From NCBI GenBank assembly GCA_947089145.1, contig CAMUJH010000003.1, positions 62,001 to 126,000 of the forward strand: DNA of 64,000 bases, written 5' to 3'. Positions 41,805 to 50,459 of this stretch are shown one piece after another; position 1 is the first letter of the stretch; every line of letters begins with the position of its first letter. The notes beneath the pieces were generated by a model. It was given only the letters and a program-made list of their open reading frames with translations, had not been told where the DNA came from and searched no databases. The translations under genes were made by a program, and so were the position numbers. The DNA comes from an uncultured Hungatella sp. GTDB lineage: Bacteria; Bacillota; Clostridia; Lachnospirales; Lachnospiraceae.

Positions 41805-44800
41805 ATGAGATCACTGAAAAGAGGGGCAATAGTATTGCTGACAGTTTTATTCTTGCTGCCGGCACAGTCATTTATCGTAACAAACGCAGCGCTGGCTGAT
41901 GCAGCCCAGGAAAATCCTCTCTTGCAGGCAGAAACAAAAGAGATACCAGAGACAGAAAAGGAGGAGGGCATAGACAAAGAAAACGCAGACAAGAAGACTG
42001 ATGAAGACTCTTCAGAGGGCGGGGAGGAAGAAACAGAGGAGGGCAGTGACGCTTCCAATGAAACGCTCATGGGAGGGGAAACAGGCATTACTCAAGAGAC
42101 AGACAGCTCTGAAGACAGTAAAGAAACAGTTATGGAAGAAACAGAGGGCAGCAGTGATGCATCAGATAAGGTGACTTTGGTGGAAAGTGCAGAACACCAA
42201 GATGGAGAGACTTCTGAGGAGGGCAGTGACGCTTCCAAAGAGGAGTCATTGGAGGAGACAGCAGAAGCCGAAAAGGTGAAAACTTCTGAGGATAGCGCAG
42301 AAATTACAAAGGAAGAGGAGACAGAAGGCTATGCGGCGGAAGAAACCGGTGAAGATCCTCCCATAGAAAAAGGTGTTACTGACAAGATTGAAAGCGCTGA
42401 AGAAAACACTCTCGGGACAATAGAGACTGCTGCTGACAACGAAGTTATGTGGGAGACAGAGACTGAACCTGAAATACCGGAATTTGATGAGATTGGATTC
42501 AATACAGGCAGTCATGTTTTCAGGGTGGTAAGCCGGAGCGCAGGAGAAAAAGGCATAGGGGATGATGTTTTCTCGGATGACGGCAGTTACACCATCAATA
42601 TTCCAGAGCCTAACCCATTTTTTCCATACGAAGTGCAGTTTGTCTATAATGGAAAAACTGAGAACAGATGGTTTCTGACCCCGGATGACAGCGTGGATAT
42701 TCATGGACATATATTTTACGTTTCTGCTTACTTTGACAGCACTGCAATAACACAGATGAGCCTTAATGTGGCTGGGGATACGGTGCCAGTGTATCCGAAA
42801 AAAAAGACGTTTACAGATGATGGCGGAGACGCTATGGAATTGTCTCTTCTGCCGCTGGAAGAAAGGGAACTGGAAGTCGATCTGACGGGGTTTACTCCGG
42901 TGGAACTGACAAGGGTGGAAGTGGGATCTGTTTTTAAAGGAGATCATGCTTTAAAAGACGGAGATATGGTGATGCTGGCTTATGGGAACAGCGAGTATTA
43001 TAAAGTCAGTCCGAATAAAGGCATTATAGATTTGAGCCGGCATACATTTGATTGTCAAAAAACTAAGTGGCAAATAGTAGTTGGCGATGATGACCAGCTG
43101 GCTGATCAAAATATTCGCTATACCTTAACAGTGAAGGTAACAGAATCCCGAAATTGGCTGATACCTACAGTTTATATGTTGGACAGTCAGGGAAAATGGA
43201 AGCAGGATGTGACTTTTCCTGAAAATACTTATTATATGGATGCTTTTTCGGATGGCCGGAAGCTGTATATTCAGCATGCTTCTGACCTGCGGATGTATGA
43301 GTTATATATAAGTCTGGAAATTAATAAGTCAGTTTTTGACAGCCATCATTATGATCATATAAAAGTATACGCTGGGAGATATACAGATCCAAAAGAGGCT
43401 GTGGCAAAAGGGGAAGATATCACAAACAAGATTTTCATAAATAAAACGGAAGGACAGAATGGAGGATATGCGCCAGAGAACATAGGCTTTACAGCCCATT
43501 ATTGGATCACTATGATATCTTATAATTCAGAAGGGGAGGTAACGGGATGTCTGCCGGTTATTATTCAGAACCGTCGAAACATAACCCTTTCTATTAATGG
43601 GATGTATGCTGCCCCTGGCATTCAAAGCCCAAATGTTTCGAGCCAGTACCATTCCCTTGAGATAGCTGATAACGAGGAGGAAGAAGACAATTATGATTCC
43701 TGGGATTATAAAACCAGAGTTTATACGTTAGATCCCGGATATTCGGCTAGGGGAACATACTATCTGACATTAGATTATAAAATAGGAAATGTTTCAGAAC
43801 CATCGTCAATAACCGCCGCTTATGCTGGAAAATATTATACTATCAAAGAGGCCCGGCAGGCAGGCGCTCAGGACATTAAAGATCTGTTATTTGATCAGAC
43901 TCAGGGATACGGGGCGGATTACAGTCAGGGAGTATACTTTACTGTTTTTGTAGGGGAAGATCCTGTATCTGGTCAGACAGGGCAGCGGCGTCAGGTTTAT
44001 AAACTGGGTTTCAGGACTGAGGAATATACTCCAGACTTCAGCGATAGCTCCATTGTAAAATTTACTGGCCTTAAAAACAGCGCTGGAGAAAATGTTACAC
44101 ATTGCATTATCGACATGAATGAGGATTCTTATGGTGAAAATAATTATCTGACAATTTTAGTAAATAAGAATACAGATTTAAAATTAGCGCCTGAGTTTCA
44201 GATTATGCAGCATGGTGTAAAATTATATGCTTCTGGGGGCACTGCCCAGGAGATCAGCGGAAAGAGCATTCATGATTTTTCAAAAGGTGCTGTGGAATAT
44301 ACAGCTGTAGCAGAAAACGGTGACAATTCAAAAAATTACTGGATTCAGGTGGTGAGGGCGGCTGACGGAAAAGGAGAACTTTACATAAACAGCCTGGAGG
44401 ACGTCCATGCAAAAACCAGGCGCAATAAAGATGAGAATACTGGCGTAACCGTAATATCTTCTACCCGTGAGATGTTCTTAGATGAGCGGCATGACTATGA
44501 GCATAACATTTTAATCGCCAATGTGGGGACAGAGCCTATTCCTGATTTAAAGGCAGAACTTGTGTCAAAGGAAGTGGAACTGGATTCTTACTGGACGCTG
44601 AATGGAGATTATGGCCTGGCAGGCTTTAACCACATGTCTGACACTATAAACAAGACAACCCATTACGGCTCATTGAAAAATCTGGCCAAACTCCGTCTCG
44701 TACCGAAAAAGGGAACAGATGACGGCAGAGACATTTCAGGAACCCTCACCATTAAATCAGGGGAACAGATTTTGATGGTGCTGACGCTGACAGGCGTGGT

Positions 44801-46103
44801 TGGCGACCCTGGCATTACTACCACGGAAATACCGACAGCAGTTAAATATGTTCCCTATGGTACCATGATCCAAAATAATAATAAATATACATGGAATAAA
44901 GTGAGATATGAACTTGCAGGCGGTGAACTGCCGGATGGAATGTCTTTGAAATCAAACGGCGAATTATATGGCATTCCAAAACAAAACGGCGAATTTAAGT
45001 TTACTGTCTCAATGACTAACAGCTATGGAAGCATGCCTTCCCGAGAAAAGGAACTGACACTTACAGTTCAGGACAACGGCAATCTGAATGTTTACAACGC
45101 ATCCGACGCGGGATACGAACTTATGGAACCTATAGGAACCGAAAAGGGAGCTGGTACCCGGGATTATGTACTGGAAAACGCTTCTGATCAAAAATTTGTT
45201 TCAGCCGGCCAGTTTGGGGAATTTATAGACTTATGGCTTAACGGCGAGAAACTGATTGAGGGAGAGGACTATACTAAGGAAAGCGGCAGTACAAGGATCA
45301 CAGTGAGAAGGCAGACTTTTGTGAAGAAGGCTAAAAGAGGGACAAATACTCTTTCAGCTGAATTTCGGGTACAGGGTGATCGGACAAAAGAACTGAAACG
45401 TACGGCGCAGAACTTCCGCATGGAAGCGCCAAAGCCTGACAACAATGCAGCTGCCGGCAGCCATACCACAGCCACAGGCAGCAAAGGCAGTTCCGGCGGT
45501 GCGTCCGGTTCTTCGGTTTCTTTAATAAGGTATGATTCCAAAAAAGGATATGTACATGCCCACACAGGAATCATTACGGGAAAGGATACCAGATATTCAA
45601 AATGGGAGCAGGATGAAAAGGGCTGGAAGCTTGAGTATGCTGATAAAACTGCAGCATGCGGCCACAGCATTACATTAGAAGGAGGAGACACTGCAGAGCA
45701 AATTCTTTGGGAAAAAATAAATGGTTCTTGGTATGCATTTGGTGTTGATGGATACCTGAAAAACGGCTGGGTCTTTGATTATCAATTAAATGGCTGGTAC
45801 AATGTATCAGCTGATAATGGAATGCGCAGCAGCTGGTATGTGGACCCGCAGGATCAGAACACCTATTATTTAGAACCACTGGCTGGAAGAATGGTAACCG
45901 GCTGGAAAGCCATTGACAGCAAATGGTACTATTTTAACACGATAGCTCATACTCCTACATGGCAACTGAATAAAGACACAGGGGACTGGAATTATAATAC
46001 AAAAAGTGAATTAAAACCATTTGGGGCTATGTATAAAGGTGAAAAAACACCAGACGATTATTATGTAAATGAAAACGGGGAATGGGACGGAAAAGAAAGA
46101 TAG
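41805..46103 (+). CDS. Large Sec-exported surface protein B, paralogue of surface protein A
   Basis: This encodes 1432 residues from ATG 41805 (GGAAGGA upstream). The order matches surface protein A: signal peptide (to ~TNAALADA), ~200 acidic Glu/Ser/Thr residues with repeated GSDASN/K segments, the NTGSHVFRVVSR region, a beta-rich middle, an Ig-like domain (IPTAVKYVPYG, GELYGIPKQNGEF), a GAGTRDYVLEN domain, a Gly/Ser linker, and C-terminal choline-binding-type repeats (GSWYAFGVDGYLKNGWV). The C-terminal and NTGSH parts are most alike; the acidic N-termini differ. It follows the DUF4176 gene by 119 bp without a terminator, so it may be co-transcribed with the effector. It probably binds the cell wall non-covalently. 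Confidence 0.88.
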   Translation: MRSLKRGAIVLLTVLFLLPAQSFIVTNAALADAAQENPLLQAETKEIPETEKEEGIDKENADKKTDEDSSEGGEEETEEGSDASNETLMGGETGITQETDSSEDSKETVMEETEGSSDASDKVTLVESAEHQDGETSEEGSDASKEESLEETAEAEKVKTSEDSAEITKEEETEGYAAEETGEDPPIEKGVTDKIESAEENTLGTIETAADNEVMWETETEPEIPEFDEIGFNTGSHVFRVVSRSAGEKGIGDDVFSDDGSYTINIPEPNPFFPYEVQFVYNGKTENRWFLTPDDSVDIHGHIFYVSAYFDSTAITQMSLNVAGDTVPVYPKKKTFTDDGGDAMELSLLPLEERELEVDLTGFTPVELTRVEVGSVFKGDHALKDGDMVMLAYGNSEYYKVSPNKGIIDLSRHTFDCQKTKWQIVVGDDDQLADQNIRYTLTVKVTESRNWLIPTVYMLDSQGKWKQDVTFPENTYYMDAFSDGRKLYIQHASDLRMYELYISLEINKSVFDSHHYDHIKVYAGRYTDPKEAVAKGEDITNKIFINKTEGQNGGYAPENIGFTAHYWITMISYNSEGEVTGCLPVIIQNRRNITLSINGMYAAPGIQSPNVSSQYHSLEIADNEEEEDNYDSWDYKTRVYTLDPGYSARGTYYLTLDYKIGNVSEPSSITAAYAGKYYTIKEARQAGAQDIKDLLFDQTQGYGADYSQGVYFTVFVGEDPVSGQTGQRRQVYKLGFRTEEYTPDFSDSSIVKFTGLKNSAGENVTHCIIDMNEDSYGENNYLTILVNKNTDLKLAPEFQIMQHGVKLYASGGTAQEISGKSIHDFSKGAVEYTAVAENGDNSKNYWIQVVRAADGKGELYINSLEDVHAKTRRNKDENTGVTVISSTREMFLDERHDYEHNILIANVGTEPIPDLKAELVSKEVELDSYWTLNGDYGLAGFNHMSDTINKTTHYGSLKNLAKLRLVPKKGTDDGRDISGTLTIKSGEQILMVLTLTGVVGDPGITTTEIPTAVKYVPYGTMIQNNNKYTWNKVRYELAGGELPDGMSLKSNGELYGIPKQNGEFKFTVSMTNSYGSMPSREKELTLTVQDNGNLNVYNASDAGYELMEPIGTEKGAGTRDYVLENASDQKFVSAGQFGEFIDLWLNGEKLIEGEDYTKESGSTRITVRRQTFVKKAKRGTNTLSAEFRVQGDRTKELKRTAQNFRMEAPKPDNNAAAGSHTTATGSKGSSGGASGSSVSLIRYDSKKGYVHAHTGIITGKDTRYSKWEQDEKGWKLEYADKTAACGHSITLEGGDTAEQILWEKINGSWYAFGVDGYLKNGWVFDYQLNGWYNVSADNGMRSSWYVDPQDQNTYYLEPLAGRMVTGWKAIDSKWYYFNTIAHTPTWQLNKDTGDWNYNTKSELKPFGAMYKGEKTPDDYYVNENGEWDGKER

Positions 46104-46122
46104 GACTGGAAGCAGTGAAAGG

Positions 46123-46151
46123 AAAAAGGTGTAAAATCTTTACACCTTTTT
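46123..46151. terminator. Bidirectional terminator between surface protein B and XRE gene
   Basis: AAAAAGGTGTAAA and TTTACACCTTTTT form a 13-bp perfect stem with a 3-base loop. T runs exist on both strands, so it can end transcription from surface protein B and from the convergent XRE gene. Confidence 0.92.
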
Positions 46152-46156
46152 TCCCA

Positions 46157-46468
46157 TTAAATATCAATCATTTTTTCTATCATTAAAAGGGCATAATCCC
46201 TCTTTTTCTCATCCAGCAGCGCCCAGGATTGAAGAAGCTTTTTTTGCTGTTCTGTCAAATCCGGATATTCGCCGGAATCTGAGAAAAACTGCGCTAGCGA
46301 AATTCCAAATGCATCGCAGATGCGCTGGATGGTTTCTAAGGACAGAGTGGACTGCTGCCTGGCCATTTTGGAAAAGGCAGACTGGGAAATACCGGTAATC
46401 TGGGAAAGGCGGTATTTGCTTATGTTATGCTTTTTACACAGTTCATCAATCCGATCCATAATATTCAT
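46157..46468 (-). CDS. XRE-family HTH transcription regulator
   Basis: This encodes 103 residues with an N-terminal helix-turn-helix (KYRLSQITGISQSAFSKMA, then LSLETIQRICDAFGISLAQF) and a ~35-residue C-terminal helical part. It is transcribed away from the Wzz gene and ends at the shared terminator. It could be the factor acting on the AAAC-type palindrome upstream of the Wzz gene 210 bp away; this is only a positional guess. The start may be ATG 46468 or 46459. Confidence 0.88.
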   Translation of the reverse strand: MNIMDRIDELCKKHNISKYRLSQITGISQSAFSKMARQQSTLSLETIQRICDAFGISLAQFFSDSGEYPDLTEQQKKLLQSWALLDEKKRDYALLMIEKMIDI

Positions 46469-46676
46469 CTGATAACTCCGTTTCTGTGGGTAATGATTGT
46501 AACCTTGAAAAGTGCCTTGCTGTATAAGGATTATTGTAGATGGAAAGACGATTGGATGTTACCTGTCAATTCGGGAAGCAAAATGATTTCCATATTAGAA
46601 TGTAAGAAAATACGTTTTTTTATACGCAAAGCCTGAAATATCTGGAAAAATAGGAGATTTTATAATTTCCATAGAG

Positions 46677-46712
46677 AAACTGGTTTACTTTTTTTCGTGA
46701 GAATGTTATAAT
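46677..46712 (+). promoter_or_regulatory. Promoter with AAACTGGTTT palindrome over the -35 (Wzz gene)
   Basis: TTTACT (46684-46689) and TATAAT (46707-46712) are 17 bp apart. AAACTGGTTT (46677-46686) overlaps the -35 box and is the cleanest copy of the element also found at 20040 and 24759. The start codon lies 27 bp after the -10 box. Confidence 0.72.
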
Positions 46713-46738
46713 CTCTCAAGACAAAGGAGAGGATTAAT

Positions 46739-48142
46739 ATGGATAACAGCAACAGCTATGAGCGGGAAATTGATTTAAAGGATTTGATGTTTGCAGTTTT
46801 GCACCGATGGCGGCTGCTTTTGGCGGCCGGAGTTGCCATGGCTCTTGTACTGGGCGGGTATAAGGGCGCTTTTTCAGCTTACAAGGGGTATGACAGCGAG
46901 GCTGACCAAAAGTATGAAAAAGAGCTGGAACTTTACGAACAGAAGCTGGAAAACAGCCGGAAGGAAATCAACAACTTAACGGAAGACATCGAGAAGCAGC
47001 AGGAGTATCTGGACAAGTCTGTGTACGTGAATATGAGTCCCTACAATATATGGGAGGCAAAGGCGTCATTTTTCGTGGAGACGGATTATGAGATTATGCC
47101 TGGCATGACGTACCAGAATAAAGATTATACCGCCACAGTGCTCCAGTCCTACGAGGCCGCCCTCAATGACGTGGAGTTTATGGAAAGGCTGGCGGAGAAG
47201 ACAGGGACAGAGGTCCGCTATTTAAAAGAGCTTATGAGCATCAGCATCGGACGAAGCGATGAGGGATACAACAATTTGCTGAACATACAGGTGAGACACG
47301 GGGAAGAGGAGAAAGCCAGGGAACTGGTAGAGACGCTGGCAGATGAAATATTCCGGTCCACCAGCAGGATCTCCTCCAAGATTAAGAAACATACGGTTAC
47401 TCAGGTCAGCATGAGCCTGGGCACCGTGGTGGATCTTAATCTGGCTGACAGGCAGAGGAACGAGCGGACTCAGCTGGAGAATCTTACAAACAGCTTGTCA
47501 GACAAACAGGACAGCCTGGAGGAGCAGGAAAAAGAAAAGCCGGAGATGGCGGAATCCAGAAGCACTTTGATGATAAAAGGCGGAATTAAGTACAGCCTTA
47601 TAGGCGGCGTGCTGGGAATTTTTGCCGCGGCCTTCTGCATCTGCATAGGTTTTGTCATGAGTGATAAAGTGTCTTCCGCCAAGGAACTGAAATATCGTTT
47701 TCAGATTCGCATCCTTGGGGCCATGCCTCTTGGCGCTGACAAGAAGAGTTCCGGGACAAAGAAGCTGAATCCTATTGACGCATGGCTGAACAGGCTGGAG
47801 GGCCGGGCCGGTAATAAAGATGTCAGCCGGGAATATGACCTGGCAGCTGTTAATATCCTTAATTATGTGGAGGGAAGCGGTTCCATTTTTGTATCAGGAG
47901 GGGCTTCGGAGGACAAGATCAAGGATGCGGCAAAACATTTGGCTGAACGGCTGAACGGCATAGAGGTGATTTCCGGCAAGGATTTCCTTTCTGATCCGGA
48001 AAGCCTGAAACAGCTGGCTGAATGCCAAAGCGTGGTCCTGGTGGAACAGTGCGGAAAATCTACCTATGGGAATACGCAGCAGGAGATTGAAAAAATTACA
48101 GAGTTACATAAAAAACTGGCAGGATGCATTATATTCGAATAG
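46739..48142 (+). CDS. Wzz-like chain-length determinant with degenerate kinase-like tail
   Basis: This encodes 467 residues; AAGGAGAGG precedes ATG 46739. A cytosolic start (REIDLKDLMFAVLHRWR) leads to a membrane segment (~20-38). A coiled-coil and Wzz region follows outside, then a second membrane segment (~280-302). The C-terminal ~165 residues resemble the P-loop part of bacterial tyrosine kinases, with SGSIFVSGGASED and SVVLVEQCGKSTYG at strand positions. There is no Walker A, so catalysis is unlikely. Such proteins set polysaccharide chain length or link a polymerase to a kinase. No capsule genes are adjacent. It shares its promoter design with the secretion operon. Confidence 0.8.
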   Translation: MDNSNSYEREIDLKDLMFAVLHRWRLLLAAGVAMALVLGGYKGAFSAYKGYDSEADQKYEKELELYEQKLENSRKEINNLTEDIEKQQEYLDKSVYVNMSPYNIWEAKASFFVETDYEIMPGMTYQNKDYTATVLQSYEAALNDVEFMERLAEKTGTEVRYLKELMSISIGRSDEGYNNLLNIQVRHGEEEKARELVETLADEIFRSTSRISSKIKKHTVTQVSMSLGTVVDLNLADRQRNERTQLENLTNSLSDKQDSLEEQEKEKPEMAESRSTLMIKGGIKYSLIGGVLGIFAAAFCICIGFVMSDKVSSAKELKYRFQIRILGAMPLGADKKSSGTKKLNPIDAWLNRLEGRAGNKDVSREYDLAAVNILNYVEGSGSIFVSGGASEDKIKDAAKHLAERLNGIEVISGKDFLSDPESLKQLAECQSVVLVEQCGKSTYGNTQQEIEKITELHKKLAGCIIFE

Positions 48143-48272
48143 AGGAGGCTGCTGCACGGAAGACTTTACAGGCTTCGGTGCGGCAGTCCCTTATATTTCT
48201 AAAGGTTTTTGGACGGGAGTGGAGCATCAGAAACCTTGGCTGCCGGCATGATAGTATGGAGACAGATCTGTT

Positions 48273-49058
48273 ATGGAAGAAATATGCAAATATCCCCGGA
48301 CCCGCCATCTGGAGGGTTCCAGGAAACAGGCAGGGGATGAGGACTTAAATGATGTAAAATTTTCGGATATCAGGGGAAACTATCTGGTGCTGGAGGAAAA
48401 GATAGACGGAGCCAACTGCGGAATCAGCTTTGGCAGGGACGGGCAGATGTACCTGCAGAGCAGAGGACATTTTCTAAACGGAGGGTTCGGGGAACGGCAG
48501 TTTGATCTTTTTAAACGGTGGGCAAGCGTCTTCAAAGAGCCGCTTATGCATGTGCTTGGGGATCGGTATGTCATGTATGGGGAGTGGATGTATGCCAAAC
48601 ATACGGTATTTTATGATCGTTTGCCTCACTATTTTATGGAATTTGATATTTTTGATAAGCAGGAAAAGCGGTTCTTTTCCACGGCAAAGCGGAGAGAGAT
48701 TCTGCAGGGAGCTGATTTTGTACATTCGGTTCTGGTGCTGGATGAAGGGCGCTATGGCAGCGGAGAGGAGATTGCAAGGCACATAGGGCCAAGCCACTTT
48801 ATATCGGATCATGCCCGGGAAAGTCTGGAGGAGCAGTGCAGGAAGGGAAAAGCGCAGCTGGAACAGACAATTCTTCAGACAGATCTCAGCGGCATGATGG
48901 AGGGGATCTACATCAAGGCAGAGGAAGGAGACTACGTTGTAGATCGGCTGAAATATGTGCGCCCCACATTTTTAAATGCGATTCTTGACTCAGAAAGCCA
49001 CTGGGCCAGCCGCCCTCTTGTAGCCAATAAGCTGGCGGACGGGGCGAAGCTGTTTTAA
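48273..49058 (+). CDS. RNA ligase, Rnl2-like
   Basis: This encodes 261 residues with nucleotidyltransferase motifs in order: the adenylated Lys in EEKIDGANCG (KxDG), MYGEWMYAKH (motif III), MEGIYIKAEEG (motif IV) and DRLKYVRP (motif V Lys). RNA ligases of this group join 3'-OH and 5'-phosphate RNA ends. The next gene, 34 bp on, encodes the end-healing enzyme that would make such ends, so together they form an RNA repair cassette. The start at ATG 48273 has only a weak GGAGA site. The 130 bp upstream hold no recognised gene. Confidence 0.85.
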   Translation: MEEICKYPRTRHLEGSRKQAGDEDLNDVKFSDIRGNYLVLEEKIDGANCGISFGRDGQMYLQSRGHFLNGGFGERQFDLFKRWASVFKEPLMHVLGDRYVMYGEWMYAKHTVFYDRLPHYFMEFDIFDKQEKRFFSTAKRREILQGADFVHSVLVLDEGRYGSGEEIARHIGPSHFISDHARESLEEQCRKGKAQLEQTILQTDLSGMMEGIYIKAEEGDYVVDRLKYVRPTFLNAILDSESHWASRPLVANKLADGAKLF

Positions 49059-49092
49059 GGCATAGGAGCCGGGGCAGAAAGGGAGGGAAACC

Positions 49093-50247
49093 ATGTCAGA
49101 TATTTTATCTGAAATCCGGCAGTGCGGTTTTGATCTGAACCGGCTGAAACGCCGCTATCCGGAACTGGAGATACTTGAGGGGGTCAGACAGAATCCTCAG
49201 TATCACGGGGAGGGGGATGTGTACAGCCATACCAGGATGGTTTGCCGGGAGATATTAAATTTGGAGCAGTGGAGCAGGCTTGCCGAGAAGGAACAGGAGA
49301 TGCTGTTTCTGGCAGGAGCCTTTCATGATATCGGAAAGCCGGCGTGCACCAGGCTGAAAGGCGGGGCGTGGACTTCGCCGAAGCATACCGTAGCCGGAGA
49401 AAAGGTGTTCCGCGCCATGGCTTACCGGCAGCAGGAACGGTTCGGGCTTACATGGGAGGACAGGGAGCTGGCGGCAAAGCTTATCCGGTATCATGGGATT
49501 CCGGTGTGGTTTTGGAAAAAGGCAAGACCGGAGTTTGACATGATAAAGGCCGCAGAGAGCGTGCCTATCAATCTTTTGTATCTTCTTTCCCAGGCAGACG
49601 CCAGAGGGCGTATATGCAGAGAGCCGGAGAGCCTGGAGGAACACATAGCTCTGTTTCTGGATTACGGGCAGGAGCTGGGGATCTTAAAAGGACCATACCC
49701 TTTTGCAAATAATTACACAAAATATCAGTATTTTCACAGGGACTCTTTGTGGCATGGCAGTGAACTGTATGATGACACGGAATTTGATGTGTGGCTTATG
49801 TCCGGCCTTCCTCTGGCAGGGAAGGATACGTGGATTCGGAATCATGGAGAGGGGCGGCCGGTGATTTCCCTGGATGATATCAGGCAGGAGTATGGGATTG
49901 GGCCAGGGGAGAAATCTTCTGAAGTTGCGGCAGCAGCCGCCGAGAGGGCAAAAATATTTCTCCGAAGAAAGGAACCGTTTATTTGGAATGCCACCAATAT
50001 TATCCAGGAGACAAGACAGAAGCTGTGCGGCCTGTTTTCGGCTTATGGGGCCAGGGTTCATGTAGTATATCTGGAAGTCCCGTATCGGGAACTTCTGCGG
50101 AGAAATGAGAAGAGGGATCGGTATATCCCGGTTAAGGTGCTGGAGAAAATGATCGATAAGCTGGAGGTTCCGGCACCGTGGGAAGGGTATACGTGGAAAT
50201 TGATTGAAGAAGACTGCGCCGGGAAAAAGCGGAATTCACTTACTTAA
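49093..50247 (+). CDS. HD-Pnk: HD phosphohydrolase plus polynucleotide kinase
   Basis: This encodes 384 residues. The N-terminal HD domain (~1-200) has the metal ligands YSHTR, GAFHDIGKP, SPKHTVAG, RYHGIP and QADARGR. The C-terminal P-loop kinase (~230-384) has GLPLAGKDTW, then ISLDDIR and a distal RRNEKRDRYIP lid. The same order is known from Runella slithyformis HD-Pnk, where the HD part removes 2',3'-phosphates and the kinase phosphorylates 5'-OH ends. That heals RNA cut by ribotoxins or metal-independent nucleases, ready for ligation by the upstream ligase. GGGAGGG precedes the start. Confidence 0.88.
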   Translation: MSDILSEIRQCGFDLNRLKRRYPELEILEGVRQNPQYHGEGDVYSHTRMVCREILNLEQWSRLAEKEQEMLFLAGAFHDIGKPACTRLKGGAWTSPKHTVAGEKVFRAMAYRQQERFGLTWEDRELAAKLIRYHGIPVWFWKKARPEFDMIKAAESVPINLLYLLSQADARGRICREPESLEEHIALFLDYGQELGILKGPYPFANNYTKYQYFHRDSLWHGSELYDDTEFDVWLMSGLPLAGKDTWIRNHGEGRPVISLDDIRQEYGIGPGEKSSEVAAAAAERAKIFLRRKEPFIWNATNIIQETRQKLCGLFSAYGARVHVVYLEVPYRELLRRNEKRDRYIPVKVLEKMIDKLEVPAPWEGYTWKLIEEDCAGKKRNSLT

Positions 50248-50269
50248 AGTGAGTTACCGCGCCTGGCGG

Positions 50270-50322
50270 CATAATCCTGTAGGATTTCAGGCTTTTGTAA
50301 GCCGAAAATTTCTACAGGATTA
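50270..50322. other. Hairpin after the RNA repair cassette
   Basis: TAATCCTGTAG and CTACAGGATTA form a perfect 11-bp stem around an inner GGCTTTTGTAAGCC hairpin. A T-rich stretch (TTTACTTT) follows. It may end transcription of the repair genes or of the convergent ATPase gene, or belong to a repeat array with the element next to it. Confidence 0.55.
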
Positions 50323-50335
50323 TTTACTTTAAAAA

Positions 50336-50428
50336 TCCCGCCGCCGATTAGGCGGCATGCATTCAGGGATGCCAAATGCGCCAGCCGGACTTTCATGCGC
50401 GGCGGTGCGTCCCCGGCCGGGCGCATGG
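50336..50428. repeat. Structured ~93-bp repeat, copy 1
   Basis: This segment is about 85% identical to 52250-52342 in the same orientation. It contains two short hairpins: GCCGCC/GGCGGC with a 5-base loop, and GGCAT/ATGCC. The GCCGCC loop differs completely between copies (GATTA against CAACA) while the stem is kept, which favours an RNA or DNA structure. A minus-strand frame with MKVRLAHLA spans it. Confidence 0.8.
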
Positions 50429-50459
50429 AGGCTTACTTTAAGATCCCGCCTGCCTGCAC

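Noticed and set aside
50244..50426. Small minus-strand protein reading MKVRLAHLA through repeat copy 1 (and its twin at 52215-52406)
   Set aside because: Differences between the copies include several non-synonymous changes and the stems explain the conservation better; kept as a repeat, not a gene.
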